From the NCBI RefSeq assembly GCF_000600005.1, contig NZ_CP007446.1, positions 1,452,894 to 1,516,893 of the forward strand: a stretch of 64,000 bases of DNA, in the 5' to 3' direction. This DNA comes from Snodgrassella alvi wkB2 (GTDB taxonomy: Bacteria; Pseudomonadota; Gammaproteobacteria; Burkholderiales; Neisseriaceae). Position 1 is the stretch's first letter. Each line of letters opens with the position of its first letter. Under the pieces are notes generated by a model. The model saw only the letters and a list, made by a program, of their open reading frames with translations, did not search any database and was not told the origin of the DNA. This document shows, in pieces, positions 56,207 through 64,000 of the stretch. The position numbers were made by a program, and so were the translations under genes.

Positions 56207-56848
56207 TTATCCAATACTGGCAACCAGATTACTGAGATATTTATTAAGCACCAGATATATAACTATAGTGAACACCAGAAAAGCTAAACACCAGCTCACT
56301 GTTGAAAAAGACCGTATAGTAATCGGGCGCAATTTTCGATCAGTCTGAAGAGAAGGAATAATTATTTCAGGCAGATGCGAATCAATTTTGGTGATGAGTT
56401 CATTACGAGCATGTGTTTCTTCGAATAAATATTTACCATTAAATCCAAGAGCAAATACCAGCTGCCAGACACTTAACAGCCAGAATGACGGATCCGGTTT
56501 ATGCAATTCAGTCTGAATATCTTCAAATAATTGTATACCAGCATCATATTCACCAAATTGGGATACCTGTAACGGGCTGCTTTCCCAAATTGATTTACTT
56601 TTGCTGTCTAAAAAGCGTAATGCAAGCTCGTCAACAAGTGCAAACAATGCATACTTTATTTGTTTTCGCACATGCTCAGGCAGGTGATTTTCACTCAGTT
56701 TCTGATCAAATTCTGAAACAAAATGAATAGCAAGCAACTGCACTTCATCCATATCCTGAATGGCATGTCCCATGCTTAAGCGCGTTACAAATAAAATATA
56801 ATTACGTAAATTTTCCCGTACGTAATCTGGAATTTCGTTATTCTTCAT
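56207..56848 (-). CDS. tssL: T6SS membrane complex protein TssL (DotU family)
   Basis: Inner-membrane component that connects the baseplate to TssM. The 213-residue product is a cytoplasmic hook domain followed by one C-terminal transmembrane helix (WCLAFLVFTIVIYLVLNKYL). KYALFALVDELALRFLDSKSKSIWESSPLQVSQFGEYDAGIQLFEDI and LSVWQLVFALGFNGKY match the DotU core. No peptidoglycan-binding domain is fused; the next gene carries one instead. The ATG at 56848 overlaps tssK by 11 bases; another ATG at 56860 is possible. Confidence 0.9.
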   Translation of the reverse strand: MKNNEIPDYVRENLRNYILFVTRLSMGHAIQDMDEVQLLAIHFVSEFDQKLSENHLPEHVRKQIKYALFALVDELALRFLDSKSKSIWESSPLQVSQFGEYDAGIQLFEDIQTELHKPDPSFWLLSVWQLVFALGFNGKYLFEETHARNELITKIDSHLPEIIIPSLQTDRKLRPITIRSFSTVSWCLAFLVFTIVIYLVLNKYLSNLVASIG

Positions 56849-58181
56849 TTGGCACCGCATATAATTCGATATTTAATCCATCAAATGAATTAGGTGAATA
56901 AATACAGCATGATCTGGCTGCTATCATGGCTTTAAAGCCCGGGTGCGACTTATCTAATGCAAAATAGGTAGCTTCTGAACGCATGGGTAACGCGCTGGGT
57001 AAACGCTGCATCATTCTTAATGGAATACCATTGGATGCTGACGGCAGAATTCGCTCAACATCATCAGGTGAACCAATCTTACATAGTTTCGGAAAGCGTT
57101 CCTGAAGTTCATATAACGGAACACTGGCACGAACGGAAATATAGTAATCTGTGTTTTCATCCAGACGTGCATCTAACAGATGACCAATCCAGCGGGTATT
57201 ACCAACTTTTTCAAGATCCACCAGTACCAGTACTGTAGGTATAACAGTATCCAGCAGCTCTATAAGCATTTCATTTAACCGGATGAATGTTGTACCTAAA
57301 TTAAACGGATCGTATTGCGGTATGTCTTTGATACTGGATTCAATTGAAAACGACAGCAGACTTCCAACCAAACGTGCTAGTAAAATGTAGTAGTTTTCTG
57401 GTGCAATATTTTTATGTGTTTGTAACAGCACCATTTCCGGTATAGACTGATTGAGTATGTTCAGCAGCCAGAATAATGAAATATCAGATACAAGAAAGTC
57501 TGCTGATTGCTGATTACGTTCTTTTCGTAATGAACCAAGACGCTGACTTTTATTAAGCAGAATTTGTATCTGTCTTGACAGCATCTCCATTAGAAAAATA
57601 TTGCTACCAATAAAGAATACTGGCGGTATGTATTGTGCATCAAGCTGCCAGATATTATTTTGATTTTTAATCAGACGAAGAATGGGTATTGCCAAAAAAT
57701 TCTGACGGTTTTCATGTGAGAATTTCAGGCTGAAATTTAATCTTTTTTCTGCAATTTCTGTTTGCTGGCTACCGTAAAGATCAGTAACCGAAACAAATTG
57801 TTTAGAAAATCGTAGTGGTGCATTACTGCTGTTTTCAAGCAGATTACTGCCTACGGTATTTAGTTCAGGTAATGTTAAATATACTGTTGTTTCGAGTATA
57901 TCATCCGGTAATTGTGACAAGTCACGGGCAGGTGGCAGAAACTGCATCTGCTGTGAATCAAACCAAGTACCATCCTGAAATGATACTGCACAATCCGATA
58001 ATTTAAGCTTTTTCAGAGTGAGACTATTAGTGTCTATTTCTATACGCATTACGCCCCATGGCATAATTCGCGTACACTGCATTATGCTAAAAGCATTTGC
58101 CTGTTGCAGTAATTCCTGTTGCTGGAAAATTTGTGGCAGCAGTAAGGTACCCTCGTACCAAATCGGATTGATGATTTTCAA
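56838..58181 (-). CDS. tssK: T6SS baseplate protein TssK
   Basis: Trimeric connector between the T6SS baseplate and the TssL/TssM membrane complex. The 447-residue product opens with INPIWYEGTLLLPQIFQQQELL, the conserved TssK N-terminus (P-x-W-x-x-G-x-x-L-x-P-Q-x-F), and continues MPWGVMRIEID, LSQLPDD and the mid-protein WLLNILNQSIPEMVLLQTHKNIAPENYYILLARLVGSL. The start codon is TTG, with AGG eight bases upstream; no ATG is available near it. It lies 27 bases after the PAAR gene. Confidence 0.93.
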   Translation of the reverse strand: MKIINPIWYEGTLLLPQIFQQQELLQQANAFSIMQCTRIMPWGVMRIEIDTNSLTLKKLKLSDCAVSFQDGTWFDSQQMQFLPPARDLSQLPDDILETTVYLTLPELNTVGSNLLENSSNAPLRFSKQFVSVTDLYGSQQTEIAEKRLNFSLKFSHENRQNFLAIPILRLIKNQNNIWQLDAQYIPPVFFIGSNIFLMEMLSRQIQILLNKSQRLGSLRKERNQQSADFLVSDISLFWLLNILNQSIPEMVLLQTHKNIAPENYYILLARLVGSLLSFSIESSIKDIPQYDPFNLGTTFIRLNEMLIELLDTVIPTVLVLVDLEKVGNTRWIGHLLDARLDENTDYYISVRASVPLYELQERFPKLCKIGSPDDVERILPSASNGIPLRMMQRLPSALPMRSEATYFALDKSHPGFKAMIAARSCCIYSPNSFDGLNIELYAVPNEE

Positions 58182-58208
58182 CTTACAACCTGTTCTAAAT
58201 TAGATAGA

Positions 58209-58472
58209 TTATTCACATTTAGCTAATGATTGTTTGGATAACAATCGAGCACCGCAGCTGGTTTTCATGTTTTCGAGAACCATAAGACGCCCCTTTACTG
58301 TTAGCTTGGGATCACCTTCTACAATGTAATGAGTACCACTGCATTTCGGACAACTAACTTTATCGCCTTTACGAGCTACCGGTCTTCCTTCAATTTTTGC
58401 GATAGGATCACCTTCAAGTACTACCCCACCATGTGTAGTGGTATCTCCCTTACAAATAATAGCGCGTGACAT
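58209..58472 (-). CDS. PAAR-domain spike-tip protein
   Basis: An 87-residue stand-alone PAAR protein predicted to sharpen the VgrG spike of the T6SS. The PAAR pattern is clear: AIICKGDTTTHGGVVLEGDP, GRPVARKGDKVSCPKCSGTHYIVEGDP and a closing SCGARLLSKQSLAKC; His and Cys residues would bind zinc at the tip. There is no C-terminal toxin domain. It lies between tssC and tssK. No vgrG or effector gene is adjacent, so cargo delivery would rely on components encoded elsewhere. Confidence 0.93.
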   Translation of the reverse strand: MSRAIICKGDTTTHGGVVLEGDPIAKIEGRPVARKGDKVSCPKCSGTHYIVEGDPKLTVKGRLMVLENMKTSCGARLLSKQSLAKCE

Positions 58473-58537
58473 TTAGCAATCCTTTATTGTTATCTACCGA
58501 TAGGGAACTATCGGTAGATTTTCTCGCTTATACCGGA

Positions 58538-60070
58538 TTATTTTTTAGCTTTTGGCATTTGAGATACTAATGAAAGATTAATATCCATACCTTCAATCTG
58601 GAAGTGCGGAATGACAAATAGTTTAATTTTGAAGAAACCCGGATTATCTTCAATATCTTCTACTACTACTTTTGCCTGGCGTAACGGATGTGAAGCCTGC
58701 AGCTCATCACTTGGATCAGTCATTTCTGTCACCAGATTCTGTATCCAGTTATTCATTTCCACTTCCAGAACACGCCGGTCTTTTGTCATACCGATATTTT
58801 CGCGCTGAATCAGTTTCAGATAATGAGCCAGACGTGACAGCAGGAAAATATAAGGAAGACGTGAATTGATACGGCTATTGGCAGTCGCCTCTTTGGTATC
58901 GTATAGGGCTGGTTTTTGTGTTGAATTTGCAGAGAAGAAACATGCAAAATCATGATTTTTGTAGAACGATAATGGCACAAAACCCAGATTGGCAAATTCA
59001 AATTCACGTGTTTCAGGAATTAATACTTCCGTCGGAATTTTCATTTGTGCGCCGGAACCCAGATCATATAAATGAATCGGCAGATTTTCAATCAGTCCGC
59101 CGGCCTGCGGACCACGAATCTGAACACACCAGCCATTCTTAATAAAGCTTCTTACCATATTGGCTGCAAATGCAAAGGTGGCATTAGCCCACAAATAACG
59201 ATTGTGATCAGGACCTTTAACTTCTTCACTGTAATTGAAACTGCGTACCGGTACTGTTTCACTGCCATAAGGCAAACGTGCCAGAAAGCGCGGTAAAGTA
59301 AGACCGATATAGCGGGCATCATCAGTATTGCGGAAGCTGTTCCATTTGATGTATTCAGCACGGTCAAAGTAGTTGCCGATATCTTTGATTGAGGCAACTT
59401 CTTCCATTGTTTCTTTACCAAAGAATTGAGGACCTACAGAACCAATAAATGGCATATGTGCAGCAGCGGAAACTTTTGAAATATTTCTGAGCAGCTCAAT
59501 GTCCTGAGGGGAGCGGTCAAATTCATAAGCCGAAATGATTGAGGCAAAAGGCTGTCCGCCCGGGGTGTCATATTCATTGATGTAAGTATGGCTATACAGA
59601 CCGCTTTGGATGACTTCCGGTGAGTCTTCAAAATCCCGAATCAGAGCATCTTTAGAAACATCAAGTACATCAATTTTTACATTCTGACGAAAATCTGTAC
59701 GGTCTACTAAGAATTTCAGACCACGCCATGTACCTTCAATTGCCTGAAATTCAGGATGGTGAAGAATATTATCTAACTGATTGCTGATTAATTTGTCCAA
59801 CTTGGCAATATGGAAATCCAGTAAGGATTTATCCAGTCTGTCTACAGTTTGGGCACTGTCCTGAATCATTTTCAGGAATACGTTGATCGCTACTGAGATA
59901 CGTTCATTGGTAGCAGATTCAGATAATGCTGTATTATTGGTGTAATGGTCAAAAGTGGGAGCTGTAGAGACGGTATTCAGATTTATTTTATCAAATAATG
60001 ATTCATAAACAGACTGTTGAACAGCATTTTCTTTTTTAACGGAACCAGCATTCTGCATATTTTTTTGCAT
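58538..60070 (-). CDS. tssC: T6SS contractile sheath large subunit TssC (VipB)
   Basis: Forms with TssB the contractile sheath around the Hcp tube. The 510-residue product has IEGTWRGLKFLVDRTDFRQNVKIDVLDVSK, GQPFASIISAYEFDRSPQDIELLRNISKVSAAAHMPFIGSV, FAANMVRSFIKNGWCVQIRGPQAGGLIENLP and PTEVLIPETREFEFANLGFVPL, all canonical TssC blocks. The C-terminal HPLRQAKVVVEDIEDNPGFFKIKLFVIPHFQIEGMDINLSLVSQMPK is also typical. AGGAAA supports the ATG. It follows tssB by 21 bases. Confidence 0.96.
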   Translation of the reverse strand: MQKNMQNAGSVKKENAVQQSVYESLFDKINLNTVSTAPTFDHYTNNTALSESATNERISVAINVFLKMIQDSAQTVDRLDKSLLDFHIAKLDKLISNQLDNILHHPEFQAIEGTWRGLKFLVDRTDFRQNVKIDVLDVSKDALIRDFEDSPEVIQSGLYSHTYINEYDTPGGQPFASIISAYEFDRSPQDIELLRNISKVSAAAHMPFIGSVGPQFFGKETMEEVASIKDIGNYFDRAEYIKWNSFRNTDDARYIGLTLPRFLARLPYGSETVPVRSFNYSEEVKGPDHNRYLWANATFAFAANMVRSFIKNGWCVQIRGPQAGGLIENLPIHLYDLGSGAQMKIPTEVLIPETREFEFANLGFVPLSFYKNHDFACFFSANSTQKPALYDTKEATANSRINSRLPYIFLLSRLAHYLKLIQRENIGMTKDRRVLEVEMNNWIQNLVTEMTDPSDELQASHPLRQAKVVVEDIEDNPGFFKIKLFVIPHFQIEGMDINLSLVSQMPKAKK

Positions 60071-60091
60071 ACTAATTTTCCTCTGCGGTAT

Positions 60092-60595
60092 TTATTCTTT
60101 AGAAATGATCGGTGAGATTGCTTCAAGTTCTTTGCGCAACTCATCAGAAAGATTTTTGTCCTGCAGAATTTTTTCCAGTTCTTTGCGTAAAACTGCATTG
60201 TCAAGAATATTGGACTTCAAATCTCTCAGCAGATTTCGCATAGCTAGCAACGATTTCAGCTCAGGTACTTGCTGAACAATCTGTTCAGGGTGAAAATCTT
60301 TCATTGATTTAAATTCAAGATTCACAGGAATTTCGGAATTATCATCAGCCAGAGCATTTGGAACAGACAGTTTTACGGCTGGATTCATTTCAGCAAGCAC
60401 TGCATCAAAGTTGTTTTTATTAATTGAAACTTTTTCACGTTCTGCCAGCGGAGTATCGCTTTCTTTGAAGCTGAAATCGCCAGCCACTAATAAACGCAAA
60501 GGTAATTCAACTTGTTTTTTAGCGCCTCCTGTATGTAAATCCAGTTTAATATTGACACGTGCTGGTGGTACTTCGTTCTGAAAACTTTCTGACAT
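60092..60595 (-). CDS. tssB: T6SS contractile sheath small subunit TssB (VipA)
   Basis: The small sheath subunit, 167 residues. PPARVNIKLDLHTGGAKKQVELPLRLLVAGDFSF near residue 10 is the conserved TssB block, followed by REKVSINKNNFDAVLAEMNP, LEFKSMKDFHPEQIVQQVPELKSLLAMRNLLRDLKSNI and a C-terminal helical tail that interacts with TssC and ClpV. AGGAG precedes the start. It is the first gene of the minus-strand T6SS operon, which should be driven from the 580-base AT-rich gap upstream. Confidence 0.95.
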   Translation of the reverse strand: MSESFQNEVPPARVNIKLDLHTGGAKKQVELPLRLLVAGDFSFKESDTPLAEREKVSINKNNFDAVLAEMNPAVKLSVPNALADDNSEIPVNLEFKSMKDFHPEQIVQQVPELKSLLAMRNLLRDLKSNILDNAVLRKELEKILQDKNLSDELRKELEAISPIISKE

Positions 60596-61175
60596 GATTA
60601 CTCCTTGTTGAAATTTGAATACTGATAATAGATCAGAGTCATTGCATTACTGCGTTTTGATACGGAATATATAGCAAAATGAAAATTTTCAATAAATTTT
60701 GTTTAAAAAATTTAATAATAATTAAGTTACAACAGCTTAAAATTAATTGAAAGTTAAATTAAATTGTATTCTGCCCATATATACATGTTTTAACTTATTT
60801 TGACTTATTTTGGTTACCAAGTAAATAATTTTATAAAATTTAATGCTATATTGATTATAAAAATCATATCACCTGTCGTTTATTAACAAATTTTTCCATA
60901 GATTTTATCTATTTTAAAATTGGTTAAATATTAGCCATAACAAATATTAGATTTCGAAAAATTATAATTATTAATTTAATTAGATATATATATAAATAAT
61001 TATTTTCTAAATGAATATAATATTTAGCTGATAATATTCTGAACATTTTTTATTCAATTCAACTAAACAAAGCACGATTATTTTATTGATCATAAAATAA
61101 AATTTTATAGAAAAAAACTATAACCTAATTGTGAATTCACTTTTTTTTTATTTTTCAAACCAGATTTCTTTATTC
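60596..61175. other. AT-rich region upstream of the T6SS operon
   Basis: About 580 bases of very AT-rich DNA between recO's 3' end and tssB. It must carry the T6SS promoter, but no hexamers stand out. An inverted repeat with 9-base arms TTATTTTAT and ATAAAATAA lies at 61078-61100, around TGATC. No gene or RNA was recognised. Confidence 0.55.
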
Positions 61176-61907
61176 CTATACGGTATATTGCTGTAATTGT
61201 TTTAATACTCGCCGGCTAAGGATACCTTCAGGCAAACGAAAATCCAGAAGCATACGTGTCAGCCGTATGGCCTCGGTATGCCATTCAGGCTGTTCAGCCA
61301 GTGAACGGTTATTTAATGCATTCAGAGTGTGTCCGTGAACAACAATACCATTTTCCTGCGCTGTCATCTGTGCCTGCATCAATAAAACAGGAGCATGTTC
61401 GGCGCGCAGCCAGTAGCGTTCATGATTAATGATCTCCTTCCCCTGACTATCCTGACTAATATCAGGAGCAATACCTAAAGCACGCAGTAATGACCACTCA
61501 AAATAACGCAATGCAGATAAGTGTTCGCCGTTTGAAATATGTTGTAGGACGGTATGTAGTGCCGCGTGAATATCAGGTAATGGATCCTCCCGGGCTGTTA
61601 GTTTTAGTACCAACTCATTTACATACATGGCACTGAATAACGCCTGATTCTGAGGCTGAGGCCAGCCGCCTATCCATTCTGCCCGGTGCAGAGTTTTCAA
61701 TTCATTATTCCCATACCAGGATAGCTGTAGCGGCACAAAAGGAACGAGTACACCTCGCAATTCACTTTGCCGGCGCCTCGCACTGCGCGCCAGCATCACT
61801 ACTCTGCCATAATCCCGGGAAAATACTTCAATTTGCAGACTGCTTTCACTCCATGGACGGGAGGTAAGCAAGAAAGCAGGTTGATGATTGATGCGATTAT
61901 TAGACAT
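61176..61907 (-). CDS. recO: DNA repair protein RecO
   Basis: Recombination mediator of the RecFOR pathway that loads RecA on SSB-coated DNA. The 243-residue product has an N-terminal OB fold (QPAFLLTSRPWSESSLQIEVFSRDYGRVVMLARSARRRQS) and a helical C-terminal domain with ALFSAMYVNELVLKLTAREDPLPDIHAAL and LRYFEWSLLRALGIAPDIS. The zinc-finger cysteines seen in some RecO proteins are absent, as is common in beta- and gamma-proteobacteria. It is divergent from trhP. Confidence 0.93.
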   Translation of the reverse strand: MSNNRINHQPAFLLTSRPWSESSLQIEVFSRDYGRVVMLARSARRRQSELRGVLVPFVPLQLSWYGNNELKTLHRAEWIGGWPQPQNQALFSAMYVNELVLKLTAREDPLPDIHAALHTVLQHISNGEHLSALRYFEWSLLRALGIAPDISQDSQGKEIINHERYWLRAEHAPVLLMQAQMTAQENGIVVHGHTLNALNNRSLAEQPEWHTEAIRLTRMLLDFRLPEGILSRRVLKQLQQYTV

Positions 61908-62015
61908 AGCCGTTTTATGTCAGATGTAGATTTTTCAATTATAGCTGGTTATGGCATGCAATTGACCATGTTCAGGAAAAAGCGGATAATTCTATTAACA
62001 ATATAGACTATATTT

Positions 62016-62052
62016 TTCAGGCAGCCGGCTATTTTAAAGCCGGCTGCCTGAA
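62016..62052. repeat. Inverted pair of DUS-like elements forming a perfect hairpin
   Basis: TTCAGGCAGCCGGCT and AGCCGGCTGCCTGAA are perfect 15-base arms around ATTTTAA. Each arm contains GGCTGCCTGAA. In Neisseriaceae, paired uptake sequences often act as terminators. This one lies between divergent genes, 35 bases before the trhP start. Confidence 0.8.
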
Positions 62053-62086
62053 TGTATTCGAAATAATCAGGAAAGTTTAAATACCC

Positions 62087-63454
62087 ATGAAAGCACCAGA
62101 ATTATTATTGCCCGCTGGTGGACTGGAGCGGATGCGCACAGCCTTTGATTATGGCGCAGATGCTGTTTATGCCGGCACACCGCGTTATTCTCTGCGCGCA
62201 CGTAATAATGAATTTGCACATCTGCCAGTACTGGAACAGGGTATTACTGAAGCACACGCACGCGGAAAGAAATTTTTTCTGGCCAGTAATATTTTGCCAC
62301 ATAACGCAAAATTGAAAACTTACCTGGCCGATATGAAACCGATTATTGCTATGCAGCCAGACGCGCTGATTATGGCTGATCCGGGTCTTATTATGAAAGT
62401 GCGTGAAAAATGGCCGGAAATACCAATTCATTTATCTGTTCAGGCTAATACCACCAATGCATGGGGGGTACAGTTCTGGCAGAGTATCGGCATAGAACGT
62501 ATTATTCTGTCGCGCGAACTCAGTATTAATGAAATTGCCGAAATCAGGCAGCAATGCCCGGATATTGAGCTGGAAGTATTCGTTCACGGAGCTTTGTGTA
62601 TTGCTTATTCAGGCCGCTGCCTGCTTTCCGGTTATTTTAATCATCGTGATCCTAATCAGGGTACTTGTACTAATGCTTGCCGCTGGGATTATAAAGTACA
62701 CAATACGGCTGATAGCGACAGCGGCGATGCTCAATTATTACCCGGTTTTGACTTTAATCAGGCGAAAAGTCTGGCTGATAATGCATTATATGGCTTAAAT
62801 GACCAGCAACGTCACCCGCTGGCAAATAAAGTCTATCTGATTGAAGAAGCAAACCGGCCTGGTGATATGATGCCCATAATGGAAGATGAGCATGGCACCT
62901 ATATCATGAATTCCAAAGACTTACGCGCGGTAGAACAAGTCGCTAAACTGGCAGAAATCGGTGTAGATTCTTTAAAAGTAGAAGGACGGACTAAATCAGT
63001 CTATTACGTAGCGCGGGCAGCACAGGTATACCGGCGTGCTATTGATGATGCAGTTGCAGGTAAACCTTTTGATTATAGCCTACTGGCAGAACTCGAAGGA
63101 TTAGCCAACCGGGGTTATACCACTGGTTTTCTGGAACGGCATCAGACACAAGAGTACCAGAATTACCTTTCTGGACATTCTTTATCAAAACAAAGTCAGT
63201 ATGTAGGCAAAGTTACGGCTGTTGATTCTGAAGGATGGGCAACCATTGAGGTAAAAAATAAATTCAGCCTTGGTGACCAGCTGGAAATTATTCATCCGGG
63301 CGGTAATCAGATTATCCGCCTTGAAGCAATGACTCGTAAGGGCTATCCGGTAGAAGTGGCTTCCGGAAACGGAATTGAAGTAAAAATTCCACAAATGCTT
63401 GGCAAAGATAATGCACTGATTGCACGCATTATTCCCCAGGCAGAAGCTAATTAA
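62087..63454 (+). CDS. trhP: tRNA 5-hydroxyuridine(34) prephenate-dependent hydroxylation protein (U32 family)
   Basis: YegQ/TrhP-type member of the U32 peptidase-like family, required for forming 5-hydroxyuridine at the tRNA wobble position. The 455-residue product starts KAPELLLPAGGLERMRTAFDYGADAVYAG, then HLSVQANTTNAWGVQFW and the U32 signature EVFVHGALCIAYSGRCLLSGYFNHRDPNQGTCTNACRWDY with clustered cysteines for an iron-sulfur centre. SLKVEGRTKSVYYVARAAQVYR and a C-terminal beta-barrel domain follow. This length and the C-terminal extension match YegQ rather than RlhA. AGGAAAG precedes the ATG. The old label collagenase-like protease should not be used. Confidence 0.88.
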   Translation: MKAPELLLPAGGLERMRTAFDYGADAVYAGTPRYSLRARNNEFAHLPVLEQGITEAHARGKKFFLASNILPHNAKLKTYLADMKPIIAMQPDALIMADPGLIMKVREKWPEIPIHLSVQANTTNAWGVQFWQSIGIERIILSRELSINEIAEIRQQCPDIELEVFVHGALCIAYSGRCLLSGYFNHRDPNQGTCTNACRWDYKVHNTADSDSGDAQLLPGFDFNQAKSLADNALYGLNDQQRHPLANKVYLIEEANRPGDMMPIMEDEHGTYIMNSKDLRAVEQVAKLAEIGVDSLKVEGRTKSVYYVARAAQVYRRAIDDAVAGKPFDYSLLAELEGLANRGYTTGFLERHQTQEYQNYLSGHSLSKQSQYVGKVTAVDSEGWATIEVKNKFSLGDQLEIIHPGGNQIIRLEAMTRKGYPVEVASGNGIEVKIPQMLGKDNALIARIIPQAEAN

Positions 63455-63465
63455 ATTAGCTGCTG

Positions 63466-63500
63466 AAAAAGCCATAGTGATATTACACTATGGCTTTTTT
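63466..63500. terminator. Terminator between trhP and hemH
   Basis: AAAAGCCATAGTG and CACTATGGCTTTT around ATATTA, with T-runs on both sides for the convergent genes. Confidence 0.9.
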
Positions 63501-63526
63501 ATTATCCGTTTCTATATTTGTGTAAT

Positions 63527-64000
63527 TTACAGCCAGCCTTGTAAATGCTGCTTCACAAGCGGAGCCAGTATTTCAACCCATTCATGCTCACTATTCATAC
63601 AGGGAATGTACTGAAACTGTTTTCCGCCATGCGCCAGAAAGTCTGCTTTACCACGAATATTGATTTCTTCAAGTGTTTCCAGACAATCGGTAACAAAACC
63701 CGGACATACGACATCAAGTCTACTGATTCCGGCCTGAGGAAGCTGGATAAGCAAATCCTGAGTACTTGGTCCGACCCAGGGTGCATAGCCAAAGCGGCTC
63801 TGAAATGCCAGCCGGTATTCATCTGCTTGCAAACCAAGTTCTTCTGTGAGTAAACGGGTCGTGGTTTTACAATGCTCAACATAACTATCGCCAGCCTGAT
63901 GCTGAGCCTCTGGTATACCATGAAAGCTTATTAATAAACATTGCCCTCTGCCATGCTTTTGCCAGTATGTCTGAATATGTCTGGCCAGTGTTTTTATATA
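63527..64000 (-). CDS. hemH: Ferrochelatase, 3' part (5' end outside window)
   Basis: Inserts Fe2+ into protoporphyrin IX, the final heme step. The minus-strand frame is open to the right edge and reads ...QTYWQKHGRGQCLLISFHGIPEAQHQAGDSYVEHC, the SFHGIP motif with the metal-site His. It continues to LAFQSRFGYAPWVGPSTQD, LDVVCPGFVTDCLETLEEI with the second conserved acidic/Cys region, and GKQFQYIPCMNSEHEWVEIL. About 157 C-terminal residues are visible; the N-terminal half lies beyond base 64000. It may cooperate with HemG encoded at 30251-30775. Confidence 0.93.
   Translation of the reverse strand, partial: YIKTLARHIQTYWQKHGRGQCLLISFHGIPEAQHQAGDSYVEHCKTTTRLLTEELGLQADEYRLAFQSRFGYAPWVGPSTQDLLIQLPQAGISRLDVVCPGFVTDCLETLEEINIRGKADFLAHGGKQFQYIPCMNSEHEWVEILAPLVKQHLQGWL

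Noticed and set aside
58209-58472. PAAR protein as a T6SS toxin carrier
   Set aside because: The protein ends with the PAAR domain; there is no C-terminal extension and no adjacent immunity-like gene.
62087-63454. Collagenase-like U32 protease
   Set aside because: The length, Cys cluster and C-terminal domain match the tRNA-modification branch (YegQ/TrhP), so a protease label would mislead.
63595-63921. Minus-strand open frame of about 108 codons at the right edge
   Set aside because: It is out of phase with the ferrochelatase frame, which is open across the same DNA and carries recognised motifs.

Overview
The window looks like a chromosomal segment from a member of the Neisseriaceae, most like the bee-gut symbiont genus Snodgrassella. 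Four observations support this: a Neisseria-type peptidoglycan O-acetylation cluster (pacA-pacB-ape1), beta-proteobacterial housekeeping genes (dapC, yicC/rph, ubiE beside a DUF971 gene), very AT-rich intergenic DNA around moderately GC genes, and copies of GGC(A/T)GCCTGAA, which resemble DNA-uptake-sequence dialects of Simonsiella and Kingella. The genus assignment comes from recalled protein families and was not tested by a search. I saw no rRNA, tRNA, CRISPR array, insertion sequence or prophage.

Layout. 1-6.9 kb: the 3' part of cca, then glnD, nnrD, and on the minus strand an Asp/Glu racemase, a HAD phosphatase (Gph or MupP) and a His-rich CDF metal exporter. 7.6-11.5 kb: the overlapping cluster pacA-pacB-ape1, which adds and removes O-acetyl groups on peptidoglycan. 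11.6-20.1 kb: nfsA and wrbA (minus), then yihY, an M23 endopeptidase, xth-anmK and ftsK. 20.2-30.8 kb: lgt, a nitric-oxide module (hmp with an NsrR-like operator, followed by nsrR), ldcA, pepD, ubiE, a DUF971 gene, nadE, proS and hemG. 31.5-34.2 kb: an isolated RTX calcium-binding repeat protein behind 0.8 kb of extremely AT-rich leader. 34.4-47.0 kb: housekeeping genes ackA, an NlpC/P60 lipoprotein, nitronate monooxygenase, dapC, yicC/rph, lysC, ttcA with an MFS transporter, a cupin, bcp-ogt-xerD.

47.0-61.2 kb is the accessory part. It holds a two-gene unit of a small membrane protein and a DUF4177 protein, two tandem paralogous lipoproteins whose flanks are duplicated too, and a minus-strand type VI secretion cluster: tssB-tssC-PAAR-tssK-tssL-(TssM-like/OmpA)-hcp-clpV. 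The usual baseplate genes tssA/E/F/G, the lipoprotein gene tssJ, vgrG and a full-length tssM are not in the window. 61.2-64.0 kb returns to housekeeping genes: recO, the tRNA-hydroxylation gene trhP, and the 3' part of hemH.

The genes form several functional groups. Cell-wall enzymes (PacA/PacB/Ape1, AnmK, LdcA, an M23 endopeptidase, an NlpC/P60 enzyme and possibly MupP) cover modification, cleavage and recycling of peptidoglycan. Hmp and NsrR form a nitrosative-stress response. The RTX protein, the lipoprotein pair and the T6SS are the candidates for interaction with host or competing bacteria.
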